Positions 25,662 through 34,490 of a stretch of 64,000 nt of DNA are shown here, piece after piece. The stretch is from assembly GCA_051208035.1 (NCBI GenBank), contig JBPJFZ010000016.1:1-64000 (forward strand). The letters run 5' to 3'. The stretch comes from JACKOB01 sp024234575. GTDB lineage: Bacteria > Pseudomonadota > Gammaproteobacteria > Pseudomonadales > Oleiphilaceae. The notes below the pieces were generated by a model. It had not been told where the DNA came from. It ran no database searches and saw nothing but the letters and a program-made list of their open reading frames with translations. The translations under genes were made by a program, and so were the position numbers. Positions within the stretch are counted from its first letter, which is position 1. Each line of letters starts with the position of its first letter.

Positions 25662-26405
25662 TTAGTCTGCCACAGCAGGTTCAACACTTACCGCTGATTG
25701 ACTTGCCATGTAGTTGCTTTGCGCGGCTTGCTTTAAGGCGGTGACCTGATGTTCGATCCATTGGTCAATAGATGTTGAGAGCTTGGCTAACGAGACTGCC
25801 TCCCATTCATTTTCGAGTCTTTCCTGACCGACCATTCCGACGACAGTTTTGGCGACAACTTCATTGGTTTCTGTATCGACAAACTCCGCCTCGACAAACA
25901 TCAGTATATCTTCGTCCCTGATGCCTATTAATTTTGTCACGCCCGCCAATGCCATGATCGTCGGCCAGTATTCGTAAAAGCGCAGCGGCTCATCCCTGGT
26001 TTCTAATCCGGTAATTGCCACTTTTGCTCTTAAGGAACGATCACCCACCTGCTCTGAGGCGCGGTAATACGTTTCCAGTTTACGTGTCAGGGCTTGTGTC
26101 ATGTACGACTGGATGGCAACGATAGTTTCGTTGGTAATCTGAAGGTTCTGCTTAATTCCTGCGTCCAGCGCAATGGGGTCGACGATCATCGTTTGGTAAG
26201 AGCGGAGATTGGCTCCCGGAGCAATCCAGGCTTTCGCGGCAATAAACTGCGTTTCTTCTACTTCAACAGAATTTAGTGGCTGATAGTCTTTCATAAAACC
26301 GGAGTAGGGGCGATCAACATCGGGTGCCTTGGGGTTAAACATACTGCAGCCCGTTGTTAGCAATAGCACCAGTGGTACGACCAATAGCTTAAGGTGTTTG
26401 AACAT
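25662..26405 (-). CDS. DUF3313 lipoprotein
   Basis: The 247-residue lipoprotein has signal and lipobox LLTTGCS (C20). The conserved PYSGFMKDYQPL near the mature N-terminus and the DUF3313-like body (IVDPIAL, LTRKLETYYR, AKVAITGLETR, FVEAEFVDTETNEVVAKTV) identify the family. Function is unknown; members are probably outer-membrane lipoproteins. It is divergent from the TetR-controlled gene at 26668 and could share its operator region. Confidence 0.8.
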   Translation of the reverse strand: MFKHLKLLVVPLVLLLTTGCSMFNPKAPDVDRPYSGFMKDYQPLNSVEVEETQFIAAKAWIAPGANLRSYQTMIVDPIALDAGIKQNLQITNETIVAIQSYMTQALTRKLETYYRASEQVGDRSLRAKVAITGLETRDEPLRFYEYWPTIMALAGVTKLIGIRDEDILMFVEAEFVDTETNEVVAKTVVGMVGQERLENEWEAVSLAKLSTSIDQWIEHQVTALKQAAQSNYMASQSAVSVEPAVAD

Positions 26406-26587
26406 GATTAGGCCCTATCGTTCTTATTATATGTGGGATGTGCGAATCGTCGCAGAATAATAAACGATTGGTAGGCTCTTCTCTGCGACCTGAAGCGCTT
26501 TTTGTGAAGTTACCCTCGCAAAATTGCGTATAGATGTTTTTGGGCAGACGAATTTTTGTTGACTTCGGATTGGCACTATTGCTAAAT

Positions 26588-26611
26588 AACAAAATGAACG
26601 TTCATTCCGTT
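26588..26611. promoter_or_regulatory. TetR-type operator upstream of the 26668 gene
   Basis: AATGAACGTTCATT (26593-26606) is a perfect 14-bp palindrome. Read on the minus strand the site is AACGGAATG-N4-TTCATTTT, which matches a second site at 27897-27920 upstream of the tetR gene at all positions outside the 4-base centre until the last few. It lies 57 bp before the start codon. Confidence 0.75.
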
Positions 26612-26667
26612 ATTTGTTATGGTCGTTCTGTTGGTTGGATTCACTCATGGATAATAAGGATAGGCTT

Positions 26668-27204
26668 ATGACTGCGGTAACTTCTTTTGCGACCAATGAT
26701 CTGGTTGACGAATTAACCCTTGATGCTTTGTCAGATATGGCTAGCGAGCAGCTCGATGCGCTATATCGACAAGGACAATTACCCGAAAGTATGGCACGGC
26801 TAGATGGTAAGCCCAAAGGCCGAATGCTGGCAGTGCGTGGTTTGGACACAACGCCCCTGTCATTTCCGTTGCGTTTGCTTGCATCGTCGCGGCTGTTTCC
26901 GTGGGCGGGAAAGAGCTTTAGGTCGGCAACTGACAAAACAGGCGAAGGTATCAATCGTATTAATCTGACGTTATCGCAGCGAACATGGTTTCCCTTTAAT
27001 ACTGTTATTGAACCGTCTGTGATAGATGGTAAACCCTGTATTTATCTCGACTATGATTTGGCGGGTAACCCCTGGTTTGTGCGAAGAATCAGAGATGAGC
27101 TTAGGGAAGTGGCCCCAGGTTTGTTTTTAGGCCCAGCAATGTGGAAGCAAAAAGATGCGGGCGCAATGCTGGTACTGTGGTTTGCGATAGATACGAGGGC
27201 CTGA
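26668..27204 (+). CDS. Conserved hypothetical protein under a TetR-type operator
   Basis: ATG 26668 has AAGGA seven bases upstream, so it is preferred over ATG 26647 and TTG 26614. The 178-residue soluble protein includes LYRQGQLPESMARLDGKPKGRMLAVRG, PWAGKSF and VIDGKPCIYLDYDLAGNPWFVRRIRDELREVAPGLFLGP. The pattern has a lipocalin-like or small-ligand-binding feel and loosely recalls GXWXG/DUF4334 proteins, but the family is not settled. It converges with tetR and carries the same operator, so it is the likely target of that repressor. Confidence 0.65.
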   Translation: MTAVTSFATNDLVDELTLDALSDMASEQLDALYRQGQLPESMARLDGKPKGRMLAVRGLDTTPLSFPLRLLASSRLFPWAGKSFRSATDKTGEGINRINLTLSQRTWFPFNTVIEPSVIDGKPCIYLDYDLAGNPWFVRRIRDELREVAPGLFLGPAMWKQKDAGAMLVLWFAIDTRA

Positions 27205-27251
27205 TTAATCGCGCTTGGCGCAGTAGCCCTTATCTGTTGAGCTTTTTCGGG

Positions 27252-27869
27252 TTACGCGCTGGGGTGGCAAAAAAGATCCCAGCAAGCAGATTCTGCTGCC
27301 TGGAATGTGCTTTCCGATAGGGTGTAGTAGCCGGCATCCTGTGCTTTGATCAGCCCAACGAAAGCACCCCAAATTAAGGCCATCAATGCCTCGGGGGGAA
27401 TATCGCGGGCGATTTTTTCGGCTCTCGCCTGTGTACAAAACGTTAAAATGGGGGCGAGAGACTGTATTTCTAAATTGCGGCTTACCACATCCAGATAAGG
27501 CGCGTGATCTTGTAGTTCGAGAAAGCGAAAATGGGTGGGTTTGTCTTGGGCAAACTGGCGTAGTCTGCTCCAGAAACTATGAAATTTTTCACGAGGGTTT
27601 TGGTTAAAATCGAAATCATCAAACAGGTAAGCCGCTAGTAACGCTTTTGCATGCTGGTAAACGCCGTTGACTAACGCTTCTTTGTTTTCGAAATAACGAT
27701 AAATCGTTCCTGCACCCACGTTGGCAAGTTTCGCTACTTCCGGTACAGCCACACCGTGAAATCCTCTTGCAGAAAACAATGTTAAGGCCGCCTCCAGAAT
27801 TGCCTGGTTTTTAGCTTCGGCATTGCGCTCTCTAACGCTGATTGATGGCGCTGGGGTTGTGATATCCAT
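27252..27869 (-). CDS. TetR-family transcriptional regulator
   Basis: The 205-residue regulator has a helix-turn-helix at about 20-65 (AILEAALTLFSARGFHGVAVPEVAKLANVGAGTIYRYFENKEALV). A variable ligand domain follows, containing HFRFLELQDHAPYL. An inverted repeat shared with the 26668 promoter lies 27 bp upstream of its start, which implies autorepression and control of that gene. The ligand is unknown. Confidence 0.9.
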   Translation of the reverse strand: MDITTPAPSISVRERNAEAKNQAILEAALTLFSARGFHGVAVPEVAKLANVGAGTIYRYFENKEALVNGVYQHAKALLAAYLFDDFDFNQNPREKFHSFWSRLRQFAQDKPTHFRFLELQDHAPYLDVVSRNLEIQSLAPILTFCTQARAEKIARDIPPEALMALIWGAFVGLIKAQDAGYYTLSESTFQAAESACWDLFCHPSA

Positions 27870-27896
27870 AGTGGTTAGCTTTTATTTTCGGTAATA

Positions 27897-27920
27897 AACG
27901 GAATGCTTATTCATTTTTAA
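27897..27920. promoter_or_regulatory. TetR-type operator upstream of the tetR gene
   Basis: AACGGAATG-N4-TTCATTTT repeats, with only the spacer and the last few bases differing, the operator at 26588-26611. It is the natural site of autorepression. Confidence 0.75.
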
Positions 27921-27974
27921 GAAAGGGTACGAAGTATCAGGGCTGCTGTCAATGTAAGGCATCATTGAAGCGAG

Positions 27975-28730
27975 CTATGGCTCACTTTCATCGAAATCAA
28001 CATAAAGCTTGCCACTGATTTGCTGGTAAACCCCTTCGCTTTTCAGCTTCTTTAGTTGTGTCGAAAGCGTATCCACAAAGCGTTTGTTTTCGGGGTTATT
28101 AAAGCAGGTAAGGCGGTCGTATCCGGTAAAAAGCGCGTGTTCTGGAGAGTAATTGAGGTCATTGGTGTAGGGTAGAATGTCTGGAATGGCGGCAATAAAA
28201 GCTTGTATGCGTCCCAGTTTCAACATTTGTAAGTTTTGCTCGTCGCTATTGACCATGAATAACTTGGTTTTCACGTGTAAAGCACTTGTATAATAGTTTT
28301 CGTGCCCGATAACGCCACCCACACGCATTGTTATCAGTGAATTGACATCGGTAATGGCAGGTGAGTTTTTAGCGGTAAAAATGAAGTAACCAAATGCGCC
28401 GAGGGGAAAGCTTGAGATAATGCTTTCTTTACCGAAGCGTTCTTCCATAACATCCGTGAAAGAGAAAATACAGTCAACGTTTCCTTGTTGGAATACGTTT
28501 AATGCTCTTTGATAGGGAAAGAAAAGCTGTTTGACAGAATATCCGGTTTCGCTGACTGCGCTGTTGAAAATCCGCTGATACGTACCGCTTTGGTCTTCTT
28601 CCAGCAGATTTGTAATCGCGGGAACGGCGATGCGAATTTCTTCGGCAGTTGCCCTCAATACCCCCAAGCTTAACAATATGGGAATTAGCAGCAGTGTGCT
28701 GAAGTACGGATAGTTTGTTCGCGCATTCAA
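27975..28730 (-). CDS. Periplasmic solute-binding protein (SBP_bac_3 type)
   Basis: The 251-residue protein has a signal peptide ending near residue 29 (RATAEEIRIAV). The extracellular solute-binding family 3 pattern includes YSVKQLFFPYQRALNVFQQGNVDCIFSF, FTAKNSP, GGVIGHENYY, LKLGRIQAFIA and a C-terminal LSTQLKKLKSEGVYQQI. No ABC permease is nearby. Like many such orphan proteins in this type of genome it may serve a sensor; the next gene upstream on the same strand is a hybrid kinase, 83 bp away. Ligand is unknown. Confidence 0.75.
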   Translation of the reverse strand: MNARTNYPYFSTLLLIPILLSLGVLRATAEEIRIAVPAITNLLEEDQSGTYQRIFNSAVSETGYSVKQLFFPYQRALNVFQQGNVDCIFSFTDVMEERFGKESIISSFPLGAFGYFIFTAKNSPAITDVNSLITMRVGGVIGHENYYTSALHVKTKLFMVNSDEQNLQMLKLGRIQAFIAAIPDILPYTNDLNYSPEHALFTGYDRLTCFNNPENKRFVDTLSTQLKKLKSEGVYQQISGKLYVDFDESEP

Positions 28731-28813
28731 ATGACAGCACCCTTTGAGATTGCAGAGGATTTACATGATTAAAGTCTAGTTCAGAACTTGCTATCTACCA
28801 AGAGGAAGTCCTG

Positions 28814-30463
28814 TCAAACATTGTGGTCTTTTTTGCAGGTGGGCAGCAGATCATTAATGACAGAGAGAAGTTTTTTAGGAGAAAAGGGTTTGGCGATAAA
28901 ATAGTCCATACCCGCATCAAAACAGGCTTGCTGATCCGACTTTTGCGCGTTCGCGGTTAACGCGATAATAGGAACATGTGCGCCAGAGAGCGCTTCTTCC
29001 TGGCGAATACGGATGGTTGCTTCCAAGCCATCCATGTGTGGCATTTGAATGTCCATTAAAATGAGGTCTGGCGTTTCCTGTTGCCAGGCGGTAAGTGCTT
29101 CTTGTCCATCCACCGCTAGAACAGTTTGGTGTCCCCCTTTTTCAAGAACCTTTTGTGCAACTTTGCGGTTTACCGGGTTGTCTTCTGCGAGCAGTATTTT
29201 TCTTGAGGTGTTCGCCGCCTTCTGATCTTGTGGTTTCTTTGTTGGTAAGGCTTCGTTTACTTTATTTAACGGTATCGTCAAAGTGAATGTGCTGCCCTTT
29301 CCGGGCACACTATCAACCTTAATAGTGCCATGCATTAAACTGGCGATTCTTGCAGAAATTGCCAGACCTAATCCGATACCACTGTATTTACGCTTATGTG
29401 AGCCTTCTGCCTGGGTAAAAAGGGCAAAAATTTTCTCCTTGCTGGCAGGGCTAATTCCGATGCCAGAATCCTGAATTTCAAAAGAGACCGATGCGCGGTC
29501 AGAATGGGGCGGCGCGACGGACGCTTGAAAACAGATACCGCCGCTTTCGGTAAACTTTATGGCATTGTCCAAAAGGTTAATGAGTATCTGCTTCAAGCGA
29601 TTACTGTCTGCTTCAACAACACAGCCGAGGTTGCTATCGATAGATGTTTTAAAATACAGCCCTTTTTCTTCGGCTCGGGCGGCAAATGAGCGCAACGTAT
29701 TTTCAAGCATGGGTAACAACTGGAACTTGTCGTTATGCAACCTGAGAGTTTTGGCCTCAATTCGCGACATGTCCAGAATTTCGTCGATGATCGATAGTAA
29801 GCCATTGGCCGAGCTTTTAACGGACTTGAGGTTGTCTCGCTGCTCTTCGGATAAATGGGTATCCAGGGTGAGGCTCGTCAGCCCCAGAATGCCGTGCAGA
29901 GGGGTGCGTAGCTCATGACTCATCGTTGCTAAAAACTGAGACTTCGCCTGGTTAGCTTCTTCTGCCTTTCGCACGGCATTGAGCGCTTGTTGTTGAGTGC
30001 GCAGGAGCTCTTCATGTTCGAGGCAGGCGATACAGGCAGTGGTGAGCCTTTCTATTACTGGCTGCAAGGCCAGCAGAAATTTATCCGGAAGCGCAGCGGT
30101 GCGGCGTATTGCCATCAAGCCTAGTTTTTGTAGTGGGAAGATATAAAAAATATTGGTAGCTATTTCGATGGCTAATGGCTTGGACTGATGCTCTGCGTTG
30201 CGCACATGTAAGTGCAGTTTTTCTACAAAATCTTCGTAACCAGGCAGCACGGCGGTGTTAAAGCTTGGGTAGGTGTAGGCGGGCTCACGCAGGTTTAGCT
30301 CGACCGTATCGTCGAGTTTCAGCCAGACAGCACCCCAGGTCCCGCCAAGCATCTTAAGTGCTGTGGGCATAAACTTGCGCAGCATTGGCTCGAGTTGCAG
30401 GTCTCTGCCAACGAGCAACGCCAGCGAGTATTGTATTGAGACGAGTTCTTTATCGAAGGACAT
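28814..30463 (-). CDS. Soluble hybrid histidine kinase with receiver domain
   Basis: The 549-residue kinase lacks a clear membrane segment. An N-terminal GAF-like region (1-150) is followed by a coiled coil. The HisKA domain contains FLATMSHELRTPLHG, then come HATPase blocks (NLLDNAIKFTESGG, DSGIGIS, GIGLGLAIS). The C-terminal receiver contains LLAEDNPVNR and DLILMDIQMPHMDG with the phosphorylated Asp. It begins 5 bp after the FIST-protein gene and is cotranscribed with it. The FIST protein is thus the likely signal input and the kinase the output. Confidence 0.9.
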   Translation of the reverse strand: MSFDKELVSIQYSLALLVGRDLQLEPMLRKFMPTALKMLGGTWGAVWLKLDDTVELNLREPAYTYPSFNTAVLPGYEDFVEKLHLHVRNAEHQSKPLAIEIATNIFYIFPLQKLGLMAIRRTAALPDKFLLALQPVIERLTTACIACLEHEELLRTQQQALNAVRKAEEANQAKSQFLATMSHELRTPLHGILGLTSLTLDTHLSEEQRDNLKSVKSSANGLLSIIDEILDMSRIEAKTLRLHNDKFQLLPMLENTLRSFAARAEEKGLYFKTSIDSNLGCVVEADSNRLKQILINLLDNAIKFTESGGICFQASVAPPHSDRASVSFEIQDSGIGISPASKEKIFALFTQAEGSHKRKYSGIGLGLAISARIASLMHGTIKVDSVPGKGSTFTLTIPLNKVNEALPTKKPQDQKAANTSRKILLAEDNPVNRKVAQKVLEKGGHQTVLAVDGQEALTAWQQETPDLILMDIQMPHMDGLEATIRIRQEEALSGAHVPIIALTANAQKSDQQACFDAGMDYFIAKPFSPKKLLSVINDLLPTCKKDHNV

Positions 30464-30468
30464 AGTTG

Positions 30469-31608
30469 CTAGGGCTCATGGAAAACTCCCAATACGATGC
30501 TTTTGTTATAAAACTCCAGACAGGTGTCCCCAGAGCAGGCTATTTCACCCATTGTTAGTGCGCCAATCGTATGACCGCGAGCAGTCAGGGTTGCATCGAT
30601 TCCGGTTAGTTCCTCCTGAAACTGCTTTCGTAAAAAAAACACTCGGGAAATACAATCAAAAATCAGCACAGGAAAGGATTTGTCGTAACGGCCAACACCC
30701 GTCAGAGACGTTGCTGCCTGTTTTGAGGCGTTGATAAGGCTCAGAGTCGTCCCATAGAGAATATACACAAGTTGATTTTCTGGTATCTCGCCAACGCATA
30801 CGAGGGAATCGCCTTTCACCTTAAATGTTTCCCGCACTACAACTGCGCTGTCTATCCGGCTCATGCCAAAAGGATACAGGTGGGACTGATGATGAAAGTT
30901 TTCAAGCGAGATTTCTTCACCTGTGCTTTCGCGAATGGCCTCCTGGTAGGTCTCGAAAGCTGGCCGGTAGTCGAGAGTGTGAATAATATTGTTGCTGGCG
31001 CTTGTTACCAGAAATGGCCCGGCAATCTTGTTCCAGCCGTGCTCAACGCTGGTTGTCATGGGGCGGGGTATAGATATGAGTTGGGCACAGTCTTTTTTTA
31101 CGCCGCTGTTTGTGACAATTGAAGGTTGTGAGCGGTTAGTAGATGAGCCGGTACCGCCCCCTAAATATTGGCAATTGGCACCGAAAAGGCCGTAACACTC
31201 TTCCAGAAAATAAGCGATGCGACTGCTTGCACCATCAACAAAAACCAATAGTGAAGAGTTGCTTGGGGTGTGCTCGGCAAACTCTGACATTTGCCCGCGA
31301 AAGTCACTTTGCTCGTCAGATAGACCTGTTACTTCTAGCACGCTGATTTCCTGGTAAAAGCCACAAACAATACTGCCTGCAGACAGATGTCGGGTACCAT
31401 GGATGACTTGTGGAAAAAGTCCGCCGCACACGGGAATGCGAAGGCTTTGTAATAACATCTCAAAACTTTCGGAAGCGTAAGAGGTGTCTTCACAGGCGAG
31501 TATCAGGAGTCCTTTTACGCCGGACTCGATAGCCTGATGAATGTGTTTGGTGAGTTGTTGCGAATCCCCTGTCTCGTCTATTAACAGAAGGGGGGGTGTA
31601 TTTTTCAT
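30469..31608 (-). CDS. FIST-domain sensory protein
   Basis: About 379 residues carry the FIST N and C domains, which are thought to bind small ligands such as amino acids in signal-transduction proteins. Visible signatures are IPVCGGLFPQV, the glycine-rich QYLGGGTGSS, and near the end GALTMGEIACSGDTCLEFYNKSIVLGVF. ATG 31608 is favoured because GAGGA precedes it closely; GTG 31620 is an alternative. It is the first gene of a two-gene unit with the hybrid kinase. Confidence 0.85.
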   Translation of the reverse strand: MKNTPPLLLIDETGDSQQLTKHIHQAIESGVKGLLILACEDTSYASESFEMLLQSLRIPVCGGLFPQVIHGTRHLSAGSIVCGFYQEISVLEVTGLSDEQSDFRGQMSEFAEHTPSNSSLLVFVDGASSRIAYFLEECYGLFGANCQYLGGGTGSSTNRSQPSIVTNSGVKKDCAQLISIPRPMTTSVEHGWNKIAGPFLVTSASNNIIHTLDYRPAFETYQEAIRESTGEEISLENFHHQSHLYPFGMSRIDSAVVVRETFKVKGDSLVCVGEIPENQLVYILYGTTLSLINASKQAATSLTGVGRYDKSFPVLIFDCISRVFFLRKQFQEELTGIDATLTARGHTIGALTMGEIACSGDTCLEFYNKSIVLGVFHEP

Positions 31609-31887
31609 AGACATCCTCACGACGAACCTTCTCTGATAGTCGGCCTAAGTGTAGAACACATTGATCAGTATAGATGGCAGGCAGAGCTGAGAAAGCATTT
31701 TTTGCCTGTTGACGTTAAATTTGGGGTATTTGAACTGAAAAGGCGAATACCAGAACAAGATTGTGATTTGATGGGAGTCATTAAAACGAACAAACCTATC
31801 GCTTATAGTGACTGTCGGTTTACCGGGTATTACAACCCTCTCGCCTGTGTTTATGCGAGGGCCACACACCAACACCAGGAAAGCACA

Positions 31888-32622
31888 TTGCAGAAAGGGT
31901 TTCTCGCCATTTTAAGGTCTATCCTGGGTAGCTTGCGCGATCTGGCGCCTATTATATTGGTGATTGGTTTTTTTCAGCTTGTGGTATTGCAACAACCCAT
32001 TCCAGACTTAATAAATCTGCTCGTTGGCGTTTTTTGTGTACTGCTGGGCTTAACCTTTTTTATCTTTGGCCTCGAAATGGGGTTGTTTCCGTTGGGCGAA
32101 TCGATGGCCCACGCCTTTGCTCGTAAAGGCAGTGCTGCCTGGCTGATTGCTTTTGCCTTTGCTCTGGGTTTTGGTACCACCATTGCCGAGCCTGCGCTTA
32201 TTGCCGTGGCCGCCGAAGCGGCGCAAGTGGCCGCTGAGGGAGGTATGATCGCCGCTACCGATGAAGCCCAGGAAAGCTACGCCGATGGTTTGCGCTATAC
32301 GGTGGCGTTTTCTGTTGGCCTGGCAATCGTGATTGGTGTATTTCGGATTATTGCCGGCTGGTCGATTCAGTGGATGATTATCGGTGGTTATATCCTTGTA
32401 GTCATCATGACGGCTCTTGCGCCACAAGAAATTATTGGTATTGCCTATGACTCAGGTGGTGTGACCACCTCAACCATCACCGTCCCCCTGGTCACGGCTT
32501 TAGGCGTAGGGCTGGCATCATCCATCAAAGGCCGTAACCCAATGATCGATGGCTTTGGCTTGATCGCCTTTGCGTCGTTAACGCCGATGATATTCGTCAT
32601 GCTTTATGGCATGGTCATCTAG
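31888..32622 (+). CDS. DUF1538 integral membrane protein A
   Basis: The open frame begins at 31702. TTG 31888, with AGGA seven bases upstream, gives the family's normal N-terminus (244 residues, QKGFLAILRSILGSLRDLAPIILVIGFFQLVVLQQPIPDL). About six membrane segments are visible. Family signatures include FGLEMGLFPLGESMA, GFGTTIAEPALIAVAAEAA and YDSGGVTTSTITVPLVTALG. DUF1538 proteins are believed to be transporters or channels of unknown substrate. It is followed 8 bp later by a homologue. Confidence 0.8.
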   Translation: MQKGFLAILRSILGSLRDLAPIILVIGFFQLVVLQQPIPDLINLLVGVFCVLLGLTFFIFGLEMGLFPLGESMAHAFARKGSAAWLIAFAFALGFGTTIAEPALIAVAAEAAQVAAEGGMIAATDEAQESYADGLRYTVAFSVGLAIVIGVFRIIAGWSIQWMIIGGYILVVIMTALAPQEIIGIAYDSGGVTTSTITVPLVTALGVGLASSIKGRNPMIDGFGLIAFASLTPMIFVMLYGMVI

Positions 32623-32630
32623 GGGGCGGG

Positions 32631-33479
32631 ATGCTGATGGATCTGCTCAAGGACTTGTTCTCGATCACTCTGGCGACGGTGCTCGATGTTGTTCCCATCG
32701 TAACCATTTTGTTTGGCTTTCAATTTTTAGTTATTCGGCGACCCATTCCTAACCTTAAACGGGTATTGTTTGGCTTTCTTTATGTCTTGATTGGCTTGTC
32801 ACTGTTCCTTGTCGGACTTGAGCGGGCATTGTTTCCGCTCGGTAAGCTGATGGCGCAGCAACTCACTGATCCGCAGTTTATTGCCGGTGCGAAGGATATC
32901 AGTGCGGATGCCTTACAGTGGTTTGATTATTATTGGGTCTACCTTTTCGCCTTTGCCATTGGCTTTAGTACGACCATTGCAGAGCCTTCTTTGATTGCTG
33001 TGGCAATTAAGGCCAACGAAGTATCGGGTGGTGCGATAGGTATTTGGGGGCTTCGCATTTCTGTGGCATTGGGTGTTGCCATCGGTATATCTCTGGGCAG
33101 TTTTCGCATCGTTACGGGTATCCCTATCCATTATTTTATTATTACCGGCTATATAGTCGTGGTGCTGCAAACTTTTTTTGCTCCCAAATTGATAGTGCCT
33201 TTGGCCTATGACTCTGGCGGCGTTACTACCTCTACCGTTACTGTGCCCTTGGTGGCGGCACTTGGGTTAGGTTTAGCCGATACCGTACCAGGGCGAAGCA
33301 CGTTGATTGATGGGTTTGGGTTGATTGCTTTTGCCAGTTTATTCCCGATTATGTCGGTAATGGCCTATGCCCAGATTACCGCGTGGCGAGATATTCGCAG
33401 TAAGGCCAGATTTAAGCTAAGAGAAGAAAAAATACGTGCCGAAAAGGCGGCGCAATTGCTGGAAGCTAATCGTGATTAG
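32631..33479 (+). CDS. DUF1538 integral membrane protein B
   Basis: The 282-residue paralogue of the preceding gene has the same landmarks: FQFLVIRRPIPNL, VGLERALFPLGKLMA, GFSTTIAEPSLIAVAIKAN and YDSGGVTTSTVTVPLVAALG. It adds a charged cytoplasmic C-terminal tail (about 250-282). The pair probably forms a heteromeric membrane complex, each half carrying one GGVTTST signature; this is inference from symmetry. It is followed by a P-II-like protein and a CBS protein in the same operon. Confidence 0.82.
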   Translation: MLMDLLKDLFSITLATVLDVVPIVTILFGFQFLVIRRPIPNLKRVLFGFLYVLIGLSLFLVGLERALFPLGKLMAQQLTDPQFIAGAKDISADALQWFDYYWVYLFAFAIGFSTTIAEPSLIAVAIKANEVSGGAIGIWGLRISVALGVAIGISLGSFRIVTGIPIHYFIITGYIVVVLQTFFAPKLIVPLAYDSGGVTTSTVTVPLVAALGLGLADTVPGRSTLIDGFGLIAFASLFPIMSVMAYAQITAWRDIRSKARFKLREEKIRAEKAAQLLEANRD

Positions 33480-33554
33480 GCCGCGACTGTATTGGTGTCA
33501 TCGGTTAAAAAACAAAAAGCAATCGTGCGAAAAGACGCACAGAGGATAGAGGCT

Positions 33555-33905
33555 ATGCATTTTAAATTGTTGCTGGTATTTGTGGAAGACGATAAAACTG
33601 ACAAAGTGATGAAGGCTGCTCGGGAAGCGGGAGCGACAGGTGCCACCATCATCAATAACGCTCGCGGTGAAGGGCTGAAGCGCAGTAAGACATTTTTTGG
33701 ATTGACCCTCGAGTCCCAGCGCGACGTAGTGTTGTTTATTGTGGAAGAACACTTAGCGAGATCAATCCTTGAACGCATTGGCGAAGTGGGAGAGTTTGAT
33801 ACCAGCCCAGGCAGCGGTATTGCTGTGCAGGTTGATGTGGAAGATGCTATTGGTGTATCGCACCAAATTGAAAGCCTCGTAGAAAAAATGGAGGACGAAT
33901 TATGA
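33555..33905 (+). CDS. P-II-family signalling protein
   Basis: ATG 33555 follows AGAGGATAGAGGC and gives 116 residues, the usual P-II length; the frame opens at 33492. A ferredoxin-like alternation is visible, with FKLLLVFVEDDKTDKVMKAAREAGATGATII and a C-terminal GSGIAVQVDVEDAIGVSHQ. The classical T-loop tyrosine region is absent, so uridylylation is not expected. In an operon with DUF1538 membrane proteins it probably gates or senses transport through nucleotide binding. It overlaps the CBS gene by 4 bp. Confidence 0.8.
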   Translation: MHFKLLLVFVEDDKTDKVMKAAREAGATGATIINNARGEGLKRSKTFFGLTLESQRDVVLFIVEEHLARSILERIGEVGEFDTSPGSGIAVQVDVEDAIGVSHQIESLVEKMEDEL

Positions 33906-34345
33906 TAGATGGCGGTAAAAAGGTGGTAAAGGCGAGAGATGTAATGCGGGATGAACACATCGAACTTGACGGGCTAATGACAGTGAAAGAGGCTCTCTTG
34001 GTAATGCGGGAGAAAAACTCGGGTGCAGTCATTATAAAAAAGCGTCACGAGCATGATGAGTATGGTGTTGTATTGCTTTCGGATATTGCGAAAAAAGTGC
34101 TCGCTAAAGATCGTTCACCAGATCGTGTCAATCTGTATGAAATTATGTCCAAGCCTGTGATCAGCGTGCCGCCCGAAATGGACGTGCGTTATTGTGCCCG
34201 GCTGTTTTTAAGTTTCGGCCTATCGAGTGCACCGGTAATTGAAAACGGTAAGGTGATTGGTGTTGTCGGGTATAAAGAGCTGGTGTTCAATGGGTTACTG
34301 GTGGAGAAAGACATACTTGGTAGCATTGATGCCCCCGTATCATAG
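33902..34345 (+). CDS. CBS-domain regulatory protein
   Basis: The 147-residue protein is made of two CBS motifs. The first is at about 13-70 (ARDVMRDEHIELDGLMTVKEALLVM then GAVIIKKR) and the second at about 80-140 (VNLYEIMSKPVISVPPEMDVRYCARLFLSFGLSSAPVIENGKVIGVVGYKEL). Such pairs bind adenosyl ligands. ATGA overlap with the P-II gene shows translational coupling. It is the last gene of the DUF1538 operon. Confidence 0.88.
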   Translation: MIDGGKKVVKARDVMRDEHIELDGLMTVKEALLVMREKNSGAVIIKKRHEHDEYGVVLLSDIAKKVLAKDRSPDRVNLYEIMSKPVISVPPEMDVRYCARLFLSFGLSSAPVIENGKVIGVVGYKELVFNGLLVEKDILGSIDAPVS

Positions 34346-34490
34346 CGACTTTTAGGGCGTTGGCCTGATTATCAAATCGTCAGGGTTTGGTTTCCTTTTT
34401 TGTTGCACAATTCTTCCTTATTTCGTTGCTAGTGTTTATTAGGGTGAACTGTTCGGTTCATCGTAAAACATCTATCAGCGGAGAATAACA

